Shown here piece by piece: positions 48,971 to 62,300 of a stretch of DNA of 64,000 bases. The notes below the pieces were generated by a model. The model had not been told where the DNA came from. It did no database searches and saw only the letters and a program-made list of their open reading frames with translations. Origin of the DNA: Thysanoteuthis rhombus (lineage: Eukaryota > Mollusca > Cephalopoda > Oegopsida > Thysanoteuthidae). The DNA lies in contig OY735207.1 of NCBI GenBank assembly GCA_963457665.1, positions 45,008,679 through 45,072,678 of the forward strand, in the 5' to 3' direction. Numbering within the stretch: the stretch's first letter is position 1; each line of letters starts with the position of its first letter. The position numbers and the translations under genes were made by a program.

Positions 48971-51872
48971 AGTCATGGTGTGATTACTTCTAGTTAACTT
49001 GAGCTATCTTAGTCATTTTATAGCTAACCAAAATTTGGTCTCGTCAAACCAAGGATTACCCATAAATTATTTGTTGGTTTCTACATAGAGTAAGTGAGTT
49101 TTTTTTTCTAACTATATTTAGTAGACTGGGAAAGTAACTGTGAAACCAAAATGATCCCTAAACCTTCATGTGGAAAAAAGAATGAATTAATGAACCGCAG
49201 TAAAGGTTTTTTCTATTGTGTTCCTTCAACCATATTTGCACTGTAAATTGATCTTTGGGTGTCACAAAATCAGGGTTAAATTTAACACTGTTGTAAATTA
49301 ATCAGAGATTCAGAGCAAATCCACTTACTTTCCGTATGAAAGTGACTCTAAGAGGTTTTTTTTTTTTACTTTATAGCCCTGCTACGATCTAACAGAATCG
49401 GATTTAAAATGGATTAATAAAAATTTTTTTAAAAGTTTAAGATAATTTCTAAGACACTTTATTTAAGGTATGTTGAAGAATGGATGTGTGATTAGCTACT
49501 ATCTTATTCTTCTATGATTGGAATTCATCTTTTGAACATTTCTTGGATATCAAAATTGCTGAAGCAGTGGTTTTTATTTTGATAAATCTTTCCAAATCAA
49601 CTTTGTTGGATTCTGTAAGCTGAATAGAATTTGTCTGGAGTAAGGCTAACAGGGTGGTGGAGGACACCAGAACAACTGCCTGTTATTTTTCACTTATTTG
49701 TATCATGTTTCCTCTACAAACTCAATAGATATACACTAATTGCAGAGAATTGTCATCTTGCTTATGGCTTCGAACACAAAGATAGACCTTTCGAAGACAC
49801 TCTAGCTTTTCTCTTATTTCTTCAGACAATTGCAAGTCCAGCTAATTTCTCATGTAATTTGTGCTAATACTTTCTCAGATCCTTTTCAAAAGATTACCAA
49901 AGTGGAGAAAAGAAATTTCCAAAGGCAAATGAGTGATCTCTGCTTAAAAAGATGTGAAATATTTGAATTTCTAACAGACATTCACTAAAAAGTTTTGTTT
50001 AATAACACTTCATTTTTGCTTGGGTAGTAAATTTGAAAAATCATTGCTTCTCTCACTCAGCCATCTTGGAATTAGGCAAAATTGAAGTACAACATTTTTT
50101 CAAGTCGGTTGACTTGGTACACCTTAGCGTAGTCTTGACTTTGAGTGACATACCAGGAAGGACTATAGTAAACATTGAGCACTTGAAATATTTGAATTGG
50201 GAAATCACACTCATAATAAGCAAGATTTGTAACATTTGATGTCCCTCTACCAGTTGAGGTTTCAGATACCAAAGTGGGCATCTTTGCCTTGGTTCATTTC
50301 CAACATCCATGATCTGTAAAATACCACATAGGAGGGTGCAACAGCAGATCTGCTGGAAATAATTTACTTGAAAATGTAATCAGAAAACTATGAAAATTGG
50401 AGTTATCCACACATTGTTTCCCCCCACTCTACAATTTACTGACAGGGTGGATATTGGTTTTGTAAGTTGTGGCTGGATAGCAAGAAAAATATTTACTAGA
50501 AGCATTTTTGTGATCAAGTACCAAAGATTTAGGCTGCTATGCTAGATTTAAAAAAATTAATTTTTTCTTGACATCAACTTTTGTTTCATAATGATTGTAA
50601 TATTTACCAACAAATTTTCACACCATCAAAACCAGTCTCTTGATTTATTAAATTATTAGGATGATTATGATATTTTCTAAAACACCCTGCATTTTGTTGA
50701 TTTTTTGAGATTTTATGATATTTCTTCTTCATCATACCATGTCTGAACATAAAAATGATGAATGCAGAGAATGTTCAAGTTACTCCTGATTCTAGAACTA
50801 TTTTCTCGGCAGTATTTCAATGCATTACTGAGAGAATTCATTTATAATGATCTTTTGGTGACATTGGAAATTTTCATTTTTATTTTCACTAAATTTTCAT
50901 TTTTATTTTCACTAAATTTTGAATATGTTATTTGAAAAAAAACCAATACTATATATGCTGAACTATAAGACTAAAGATTAACAAAAGGTACTTGGAGGGA
51001 CTGCAAGCAATAATATTCCAACTGATATGCAGAGATAAAATTTCAAATGAAATGTTGGGATTTAAAAGGCCTCAAAAAGTAATATCAACTATTGGGTAGG
51101 TATGAAAATAGTGGGCATTCTGAAATTTTGAGTATCAAAAGCTGTAATTAGAAAAAAGGGGGGGAGGGATTCTATGGCAACTTTTTCTATTATCGATTTA
51201 CCAAGCTGCACATAATGTGTTAGACACAGGTATCGTATTGAGGATATCTAATAACGGTATGTTTGTGCCAGACATATGTAGTCATTACTTTCATGAGGGG
51301 AACAGTAAAAGCTCTTCATTTTCATTATTTCTGTTAAAAATATTTTGGAATCCTATAGAATATTTACCATACAGGTAAACAGTGGAAAATTTTACATGTT
51401 AGAAGTGATGTGGAAAAAAACAAAAAAAAACAAAACAAAAAAACACCGATCCAAAAGTGATAATCATTGGCTTCCTCATGTTCCGTCAATTACTGTGGTC
51501 ATTCTGTAGTATGACTGAGGAGTTAATTTCTATGTATCATCACAGTATAACTGTACCTGCTTCCTCTGATGAACCATAGAGTTGGATACCAACTTGGTTA
51601 ATCCAAGATGGTTTGTAGGAAACTGTCCAGCAAGGATTTTATCTTCTACATAGTAGTTTCTGCAGGAACATTCATTTCAAATGAAATGGATGAGAGTTGA
51701 ACAGCTGTTGATATCCACAAGCTAGAGCTGATATTGCCCATTCTACTTATATTTCATTAAAAATCTTACAAAAAGGAAAAAGTACAAGCTACATACATGA
51801 AGTGCGATTAACATTTATATATGCATAAGAAACATTATCAAAAATCCAGAAGGTAGATGCAGTCAAAGCAGG

Positions 51873-51875
<3 letters not shown>

Positions 51876-51966
<91 letters not shown>
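51876..51966. repeat. (TA)n followed by (GA)n
   Basis: TA to 51947, then GA to about 51966. Confidence 0.95.
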
Positions 51967-51967
<1 letters not shown>

Positions 51968-53072
51968 CACTTTTAGAAGTTAGAAGTCTCTTGTTTGGGG
52001 GGGGGGTACATCTGGGTTAAGAAATTTAAAGGAAGGTTCTATCGATAGCATTACAAGAACATCTTCCAATTTTCTAACTTTAAATATGGTGTTTTAAAAA
52101 TCCAGGTTTAGAAAAGTACTTCCTAAGAATTGAAAATCTAGAAATCAAGACAGTATTATTGTTCTCATAATTTTATTGAAAATCTATGCAATAGTTGAGC
52201 ATTTTCATTATAGTATTAAGCACCTAAAATTTTAAAACTCAAATTCAATAACTTCATTTAATTAACAGATCATTCAAGAAAAAATAACTCATCACAGGTA
52301 TTGTACAACAAACTATGAAAAGAAAACTTATTTCAATATGATAACAATCCTAAGAAAACAGACAGATTTCATGTAAAATCAGAATAAAATGCCAGTTTAA
52401 TATAAATAACAAATGCAAATACAAGAAAAAGAAGTTACATTCAAAATTAACAAAGTAAATCCCAAATACCAGGAGATTAAGCACAAGATAGCATATATGA
52501 TAGTTATGTAATCAAGGAAATTACCAAAAGTTTTCTCAATTCTGTTTTCCAGTTATCTATTCTTTTTAGTTATATAAATTAAAAACAAAAACCAAAAATC
52601 TTCAATAAACCAGGGGCTGATGCCAAAAATATCACTGCGATCCACTATATCCCTAACTTCTTAGTGTTCTTTGGAGAGCTGGGAGGATTATTTTGACATA
52701 CATAAAACTAACATAAAATAAAACCAAAGAGAAAATTAGGTAAAGAAAGCTACATAGCGGAAAGGAAAGAAAAAAAATTAAAAAAAATTCTTTTTTAAAA
52801 TTGATTTCCAGGTATATAGTGAACTGCTAATGTTATTCATAAATCATTTCAAATTTTAAGGTCAAGTATTTCCACTAACAATTTTTGACCAGTCTTAATC
52901 TTTCATCAAAACTGGTGAAAAGTTGGTAAGTGAAAAGAAAATAATAAATAAATAAAAAAAAATAATAATGATCAAGGTATTGCTTTCATATTTCGATCAA
53001 AGATATACAGCACAAAAAAAAAAAAAATTTCCAGTACAAAAAACAAGTGTATCAAGTACATTCTTTTCTTTT

Positions 53073-53078
53073 TTTATT
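53073..53078 (-). promoter_or_regulatory. MDN1: Candidate MDN1 poly(A) signal
   Basis: The minus strand reads AATAAA about 310 nt beyond the MDN1 stop codon. It is a plausible 3' end and leaves over 1 kb before any candidate NSUN2 first exon. Confidence 0.35.
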
Positions 53079-53385
53079 ATTGATATACGATGGTACATTT
53101 TATAAATCAGCAATGAATGTGTGGCTCAATTATCCAACATGTAAAACAGAATTAACACAGTTACGTCAATCTTGTTTTAAAGATTTTTTTCAAAATCTTT
53201 AAAAAATTTTTTTTTCATTACAATCTCCATAGAATGATAATTTTACAAGACTGGATTGGACAAGACTGGTACACGCCATAATATCAAGGTACAAGTAAAT
53301 AATCTAAAAAAAGCTCAAATTTGAAAACTGAAGATTGTGTTTTCAATAGACAATTAATGTGATCTCGCCGAGTACATTTCATCTT

Positions 53386-56300
53386 TCAATGTTGTTCAAT
53401 GGTGACTAATTCAAACCACTGACGCAGAGCATCACTGAGTGTCTGGGGTAATGAGTCTATGTCTCTTAAAATGATATAGAATGGAAAGGGGAAGTGGTCC
53501 ATGTAGGATTTGATTTCTGGTAACTGACCGGCTGCTTTGAATACTGGGATCCTAATGTCAAGTATAGAGTCTTTATTTAATGGATTATCAAGCACCACAA
53601 AAACCACAAAAATATTGGAATTGTGTGCCTGTCGAACAGCAGCTTTGACAAAGTCCACACCTTCAGCAAACAAGCCTCGCCCATCAGAGACAATAAGTAA
53701 GAGTTGAGAAAGATCGGGATTGCTCATTTGACCTTGGTGGTGCTGACGGGTTTCTAGTAACATCGATGTTGACTGTTGTAATAACTGGGCAATATTAGTC
53801 TTTTTCTGGCTGAATGTGAAGTGCTGTAGAAGGCGAGCACCAGATTGGCAGCTAAAAGGTTCGTTGAATGGATGTACAACTTGTACACATTCGCCAAAAC
53901 TGCAAATAGACAGCTCCCCAACTTCAAGCAGGCTCAAAGCGTTTGCAATGACAGCCAAAGATTCAAAAGCAAGTTGCTTGGAATGGTTATCTATCATACT
54001 GGAAGAATCATCAATGGCCAATAGGATCTGGTAATCGCGTTTGCTTGGTTTAGTGCGACGAAGCCAAATCTTGTCCTTACGGAACTGGCTAGCAATATAA
54101 GGAATTACTTTTTTCATATTGATTCTCTTGCCTGTTCTATAATCTCCTCTCAGTTTGGTAGCGCGGGACGGTTCAAGAATAAGACGTAACTGTTCACAGA
54201 GTTCTTGTGACAAACTGCCAGTCACTTGTTCATAAAGCTGCCACAAATCATTGGCTTGCCGTTCCATAGCTACTGTGTTGCCATAAAGTTGACCATTAGA
54301 CCAAACAGACAACTGTTCCTCGATCTCGGCCCGCAGCTCTTCAATGTCTACCAAATAATCTCTGTCGAAGTATTTCATTTGTGTGTGTATTGTAGATTCA
54401 GGAGGTCGACTGGCTCCAGCTGTCATTATCTTCTCAGAAAGTTCAACTGTACTAGGCTGAATTTGAGTATCTTGCTCTTCTACTATATCTTCATCATCTT
54501 CCTCTTCATCTTCCTCATCCTCTTCTTCATCGTCATCAACATCAACAACATATTCTTCTCTTACGTTTGCAGTCAAGTTGCCTTTCACAATATTTGATTC
54601 TATCATTTCAACATCATCATCATCATCGTCCTCCTCATCTTCATCATCAATATCCTCTTCAATGGAGTAATCAGAATCTTTGATGGATTCAATATCATCA
54701 TCCTCATCATCATCTTCCACATCTTCATAATGTGGAATATTCGACTGCTGTTTTTCGGTAGCCACATCCAGCATTTGTTGATTGTAATGTGATGAGGAGT
54801 CAGACACATGCTGATATAGATCAGACTTCTCATTCCGTTTATCATCCTCATCTTCATCGTCATCCCTTTGTTGATCAGTGTCACTCTGGTCATGGACCTC
54901 CAGAGTCTTCATGTGCTTCTGGTACTGCTCTTCTTTGTTGCCGAGACTACGCTCATTGTCGTTGCTACTAGGCTTGAGACTTTCCGGTTTTTGCCGGCCT
55001 TCGGAACTTGAACCCCTCGTTACATCTGTAGCAGATTTGCTGGGGAAGCTCTCAATTTCCTCAGTAGGAGCACTGGCACCTTCAGACTGTTGCTGCTGTT
55101 CTTGTTGGCCATTATTTTGACCACCGGTATCTTGTGCCAATTCAGATTGTTCAGCATTTTGTTTTTGGTCTTCACTGATCCCATAAAATTTATCTGACTG
55201 GGTTTCAGGAGCATCATGATCATCGTCATCATCATCTATGTTCTCTTCTTCACTTTCTATTTTCTTGTCCTTAATCTGAGGAGCTGCAGAAGCCTCCTCT
55301 TCTTCAATTCCATTCTTTTTGTATTCATCATCATCATTGGCCACATCACTGGCATCTTGTTTCTCTTCATCGCCATCTTCATCATCAACATCCATAGGGG
55401 CATCAGCATCATCAGCGGTTTGGTTTTCATCCTCTCGAGAAGAATCGTCTTTCTCGGAAGAATCATCTTTTTTATCTTCATCACTTTCTTTTGATTCAAC
55501 ATTTTCCTTGTGGTCATCTGTTTTAGCTTCTTCGATGTTTGGAGGACTCTCAGCAGACATGTCTTCATCCTTGTCATTACCAGCTTCTGCCTCATCGAGT
55601 TTCAAATCCTCCGGAAGATCAAGATTTTCAACCTTCTCTTCCTGTGCCTGATCCTTACCATGATGTGGATCCACTTTGTCATCATACTCACTCTCGTCCA
55701 TTGCTTCAGGTTCATTTACCTTCTCTTCGACATCATCTTTCGTTTCACTCTCCTCTGGCTTCTCATCTTTATTTGGTTTGTCAGATTTCTCATTTTCATC
55801 CTTGGCAACAATCTGACTTTCACCCTCTTGACTAGCACCAGGGCCAGTTTCCTCTTTTTCTTCAGACTGTTGCTCTTCTTCATCTGATCCCCACAATTGA
55901 TCATCAAGTTTATCAGCATCTTTGCCCTCAACATCACCCATTTTTTTATCTAGTTCATTATCATCTTCATCTTCGGATTCTTCATTTTCATCAAACTCCT
56001 CATCAGGGTCATGAGTTTTGCCATCAAAGTCCTCAGACATTTCAATGGCATTATCTTCAGGAGGAATATCTGACTGGTCTTCTGAATCTTGGCTTGGTTT
56101 CTGCTTATCTTTCTGATTCACATCCTCTAACTGGTCTTCAGTTTCTATCTGGTCAGAAACGTCTTTAACACCTTCCCCTTCACCCATTCCTCCACCTTCT
56201 TGATCATCAAACTGAGTTGCTCCTTCTTGAGTACCTTCTGAAAGTTCTGGCAGCACAAAGAATCCTTTGGTTGCAAGCTCAATGAAGTGAATCAAAAGGT

Positions 56301-59300
56301 TATCGTAAAGTTTGCCAGTGATTTGGTGGGTAATGAGTAAGTACAGAAGATAATTCTCTATCAAGCCACTGAACAGTTCAAGTAAAGGGAGGCAACCCAT
56401 CAAAGATTGTATCCACATGGATTTCATGGAGACAACTGATGCAATTTGTTGGTGGTTGCTCTTTAAAATATGGTCACAGGATGAAGTCAATGTACTAATA
56501 ACTTGGTTTGTAGTCTGCATGAGAGATTCACAGTTTAATCTTTTTATATCATCAAATAGAATTTTATGCAGATGTTGAGTTAGATGTCCAGTCAAGATTT
56601 CAGTGTCACTTTCACCCGAAGGAGCACCTTTCTCTGTGGTCTTCTCAGATTGTGTCTCCTTTGCCCTTTCTTCAGTTTCCTTGTGGTTTTCCAGTAATTT
56701 CTGAACAGGCAAGAGGACCTTAGCAATAAGACTATCAAAATAATCTTTAAGTAGATTATCATCAGGAAGTGGATCAGATTTCTCACCCTGTTGTTCCAAA
56801 GAGGTTAGCTGTCTAGCTTGGCCTTCACACTGTTTTATCAAAGCATTTATTTCATCAGGTTTCTGTCTTTTATGCCAGAAGAAAAAGGCGTCAGTGTTGG
56901 TTTGAATTTCTGACTGTAAGAATGATAGACACTCACTGAAAGAACTGTCAGACCCACATTCAGGTTCCAGAAACATCAATTCAATTTGTTGCAGAGGAAC
57001 AAGTGATTCACGCAAACGCATGTAACCAGATTCAAGCATATACAAATCATTCCAAGAGTAGAGACTTTTGTTTCTCAACTTGGTCAATGGCTTCTTAAAG
57101 ATGGTTTTCACTCTAGATAAAACTTCATCAATTTTCTCCATGCACAGATTCCAAGTAGGGTCATTAACATACATGAAAGAAGTCTGTGGCAGAGTGTGTG
57201 CAGGAAGAGGCGTGCGACATAAACTAGGGTCTGAAGAGTTGGGGACGGGACAACATTCAAGTAGAATCTGGAATTGGCTTAAACCTTGGAAACAATTCAC
57301 TGCCACTCTTTCTAGACTGCCCAACCAATCAGAAAACTCATTCTGAGGTGGTAAGGATACAGATTCCTGCAGTCCAGCACATTTCAGGTTGTTTAAAATT
57401 TTGCGCAATTCAAAAAAGCTGTCAGACAATTTAGCCAACATACAATGTTGGTCAAGGAGGATCTGCTTGATATGTTCACTGAATCCACAACATCGATCGA
57501 TGTTGGAAAGACCAAAATCTTTTGCTTCTGGGTTCTGCAGAATGGATTTCAACAGGTTGTGACGTGCTAAACAGTCAAGATAAAATTTTTGACTAGACTT
57601 CCACATGCTTTTAAAGACTGGCCCATGTTGAACAGAAGTGGTACCCACCGTTTCCACAGTGGCCTGAATATCAACCGAATTTATGTATAAAAAGGCATCT
57701 CCATGATCTTCTTCTGATCTTATCAGGCCTTTTTTATAAGACAAGCCTATTTTTGCCAAGTGTTTGTACAGATTGGCCAATCCCTGTCTTTGCTTCAAAT
57801 TTATGTGCTTGGCTTCTTTCTTCTTTTTGTCCAAATCTGCAGAAGGTGTGACTGCCATTCTTTTTCGTTCTTCAATACCTTCAATGACCTCACACGTGAA
57901 TTCATCAAATGCCAAAAGCAGTTTAGGATATGGAATTCTTTTTTGGAGATTTGTGTAATGCTTGCCTAACTTCGGTAAAAGACTGCTTAGTCGAGATAGT
58001 AAGCTCCCTTCAGGCACATCAGACAAGCATATATCAGAGTCAGCACCAACATTACAGTCTCCTCTCCATTCTAATGGTTGCAGCCAAATTTCAGGTTTTA
58101 ATTCTTTTGATTCTGACTGGGGTAGTGTTAATGCTGAGTTGCTTACAAGTACGCTTTTAACAGATTCCAGGAGAACTTTCCTGAATGTCCGGATGTGTTT
58201 ATGGACAGTTCGATGCGTTTTTTCTGTGGATTGTTTTAGTGCCCAATAATTCATGTCAGTCCATCGAGCTATTTTCACAAAGCCTTTCAACTCTTTTTCA
58301 ATTGGAATTCTTCTCTTCTCAATTTCAGATTCAACAGCTGGCAAAAATTGTTTATAAAATTCATGGATGTTCCATAATAGTTTCATTAAGAGTTTTTGTT
58401 TGGGAGATGACTCCAGGTTTGTAAGCTGGCAGTGAAATGCATATACTATTCTCAGTCGGACTTTGAATTCTCCAAGACAGGAATTTTCAAGAAACTGTTT
58501 GAGAGATGCAATAAGTTCTCTCTCTAAATCCGAAGCTGGCTTGGAGACATCCGTTTCTGGTGTAGGCTGGATGAAAGCAAAAACTAGTTGGTAAAGATGA
58601 AACCACCAACGTGAAGCTTCAACTTCAACTTCATGAGAAGTTATGTCCAAAGAATTTTTCCAGTAGCCAAGTTCAAATTTGCGCCAATCCACAATCAAAT
58701 TGGAAATATCATGCAGTTCAGCCTCTAAAGACACATGTTTAGCTGCTACACTTTCCCAATCTTGGGCCTTATGTAACAGTAATTCCAGACCAGAGAGCAC
58801 TTTCATAATAGGGCTGGTTAGTGGGAATGAGAGAATTCTGTTGGCTATTGTTTCTAATTGTTTCAAAGCAGGATGCTCAGGCCATTCCTCTTGTAGTTGA
58901 TTCAATCTTTGCAATAGACGTCGGATAACAGGCTCACACTGGATAATCTCAGTGATATTGGCATCCCGATAGACATCATAGCAATGGTCAACCACAGGGT
59001 TCTGCACAACACCTAATTGGGCAGAAGATTGCTGATTAATCACTTCTTCCAAAGCAGCAGATACCAAAAGGTGGCCCCCAACAACCTGAGAATCGTAAGC
59101 CTCGTGCCAACAGTTAACAAGTTCTGAAGACAAGCTTGTAATTGTCTTGTAAGTAAGGAGGAATGGTTTCAGTAAATCTGCTCCAGTGCCAGGGTCTTTT
59201 GGTTCATGATTAGAAACAATCCAATGCACTGGCTTGGAGAAGTTAGTGAACAACTCGTAATGAATACTGTAAATCTCCTTCATTTCCTCTTTAGATAACA

Positions 59301-62300
59301 TCAAAGGAATATTTTCATCATTATGGTTACTGTTATCCGCCTGTTTACTCTCCTCGGGTTCACTCATTTTTCCCATAACGTCACTTGGCATAAGATCAAA
59401 GAAGTCCTTCTGAAAGTTGGGAAATCTCTGTTGGAAGTCAGTTTCACTGACTTTTTCATCATCCGGTCCACTGTCATGGTACACAGTTTTAAATCGATAC
59501 AGGCTTTCTTTTTCTTGTTCCAATTTCTTTTTCTCATCTTCCCTCTTTTGCCAGGCAGACACGAACAAATCAAGAATATAAGAAAGATGAAACAGATCAT
59601 CCAGTTGCCGAGAGGTCAGAACATGGTTTTTAAAATGCAGAAGGCCACTAAGCAGAAGCTGCGACATAATTTCTTGACCAGTTTTTGATTTTTCGATCTT
59701 TTTGTTCATAAGAATCTGACTCAAGTGAAGAGAAGGGTTGGATGTCACTGCAATGGATAACATCAGAAAGTTTGGAAAACTGCGGCTGCAGCTGGGAAAT
59801 TTACTCATGCATACATACAAATCTTCAAGCCAGGAAAATTCTAGTTCCTTAGGTAGGTCAGACAGTTTGGCCAGTTGGCTGCGGTTGTTAGTAATCTGTA
59901 AAGTTTGAGCAATCAAACCAAATCCATGGCTCATTTGATGAAGAGAAGTGTAAAATGGCATCAGGATATCTTTGTACATCGAGTAATTATCCTGCATTCT
60001 CTGGAGGAAATTGTGCATTGTCCTTTGCCAAGTGTTAAGCTCTTGAAGAAACTGAGAGAGGTCATTCTCTGCGGCAGCATTTGAAGATGCAAGAGTTTTA
60101 GCTTTGTGCAGAAGGTTCAGGATGAACTCATAAGAGCCTCCTGTCTGCAAGAAGTTTTGATAATCTTTTTTAAGCATTGGGAAAAGAGACACGTCAGGTC
60201 TGTACGCTGTTCTTCCTAATAAGCAGTGAACTTTGTTGGTTAGTTTCTCACGGTGTTCCATGAGCCAGATGATATGTGGGTGCAACTGATTGTGACAAGT
60301 TTCAGAAAATGAGTGCCCAGTCATCAGTTCAGCAAATACATTTTCCATGTCAAGCTCAAGGCTGATCATTTCCAAGTCCTCTTGAACATTAGACAGCTTC
60401 AATTTGTCTCTTTCCACAGGGTCCAGATGACCACGGGGGCCAAGAAGGTAACTCTGTAAAAGACCAACAAGGACTAAACTGGAACCTGTGGCCATTACAA
60501 ATGATGGGTCCGAGACCCATACAGATGACTGGTCATCATACATAAGCATTTCTTGGACACTAGTGATAGCCTTCTTGGTCAAACTGATCACAACATCATC
60601 AAAATAAGAACAATCTTTGATCTGAGAGATGAAGGTTTCTAGTTTTTCAGTAAAATGATATGGATTCATCTCGGATTGATTGGTTAATACGTGTAAATCA
60701 GGAATATCAGAATCACAGAGCTGAGGCAAACTCAATCCAATTGCAGTAAGAGTATGCTGAAGAGTTTCCAAGATGTTTTTTCGTTCAATATTCCTTCCAT
60801 CGAACTGGGGTCCAGAGAGGGATGCTGTATGCACCCAAAGATGGTTTCTGATTTGGCAAAAAAGTTGAGCTGTATCCTTATGATGACCAATTCCAACCTG
60901 AGGAAGCAGAATACTGCTGTCACTGAGAAAGCGCACATTACTCTTATTGGCTGATTCCGTGCCTATATGATCAGAGATCAACTGCTTGAGGATTTCTGAT
61001 AAACAACCGCTGATTGCTATTCCAGGTCCCCTGACATCAGGTGAAAATAAAGTCAACTGGTTACTTTTCAAATCTGTATTGATATTGTTGATAGAATTTT
61101 GCCACCAATGCAGATAGTAACGCAAGAAAATTGTTGAGTAGAAATTTTTGGAATTCCCCTGACCCAAGCAGGTAAAAAGTTTCTGATATTCAGCCAAATT
61201 TAATGGTGACAATGGTAAATGCTGTTTCATGAACTCTACCAGAGGAGGAAGCCAAGTTGCCAACTGTGGCTCTTGTTGTTCTAATAATAAATTCAATACT
61301 CTTCTTTCCACTGCCAAGACAATATGTTCATATAAAGGCCAAAGCTGTTGCTTGATATTCATGGCTTTAGAGATAGTAGAAACTGGGCATGTCTCAGATG
61401 TCTCTTCAACATTATCTTCTGTAACAGAACTACAAGGACTAACAGTATTAATCTCGTTTTCCAAATCTTTGAAGAGGGACTCAAACAAATTACTACTTTC
61501 GGTAGATTTCAGGTTTGTGTTTGAGCTAATTTGGGAAATTAGTTGCAAAAACTGATCTGTAATGGAAGCTCTGTCCAGCTTAAGGATGTCTTGTAGAGTA
61601 AGACTAATCTGTTGGCTCTTTCCTCTACCATAGAGCTCAAGGCATTGAGCCAAATCCTCTATTTTTTTCCATTGTCTGTATTCAAGTTCGGAATAAAATG
61701 GCAGTGGATTACCCCAGCCAGCCAGCATTTTTTTGAACAACTTAGAAGCAGAGTTTTGATCACTGAGTAATTTATGAATGTGATTAATAACTTTCTCAAT
61801 TTTCTCTGAAAGTTTCACTGGGCTGTTATGTTCAAGAAGAGGCAAAAGCAACTTGCAGAATGTCCAGTTCCAAATCAAACTGAGTTTGGCTTCAGTCGGT
61901 GGAGATAGATCCTTTTCCCAATGCTGTAAAGCAACATCTAGAAGACGATTCAACCAAGCCAAACCACAATAAATCTGGTAGAATTGCTTGTCAGAGCAAT
62001 CTCCTTGTTCAGTGAATGCGGCCCGCAATTCTTGTCGGAGAAGCATAAGGACACTGTTAATATAGACAAATACTTCTAAATGAGCAGATTTTTCAGATCC
62101 CAAATGCTGGGCTCCTTCACAAAGTACTTCCCATTTCTTGAATTTTTCTTGACTCAATTGCCATTCAACAGTGAGCACTTGAGAGAGCCTTATTCTGTTG
62201 ATGACCCCAGTCAGTTGGTCAAGCAAGCAAATCGTGGCATTGGATTCAGATTTACTAGTGGATATCATTTTGTGCAAAGCTTGACGGTTCCATCTGAAGT

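Larger units (their letters stand above)
46131..52990. other. Gene-poor spacer between the snRNA-like block and the MDN1 3' end
   Basis: Holds a TA array (46471-46524), a mariner fragment, a diverged repeat (48208-48330), an A-rich run (48896-48970) and another TA/GA array. Two possible NSUN2 first exons lie here: on the minus strand 51557-51577 (MVHQRKQ, donor CAG/GTACAG) and about 48846-48893 (MVFSSHDIQTPPFCGQ, donor CAG/GTAAGG). Both end in phase 0 as required; neither is convincing alone. Confidence 0.4.
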
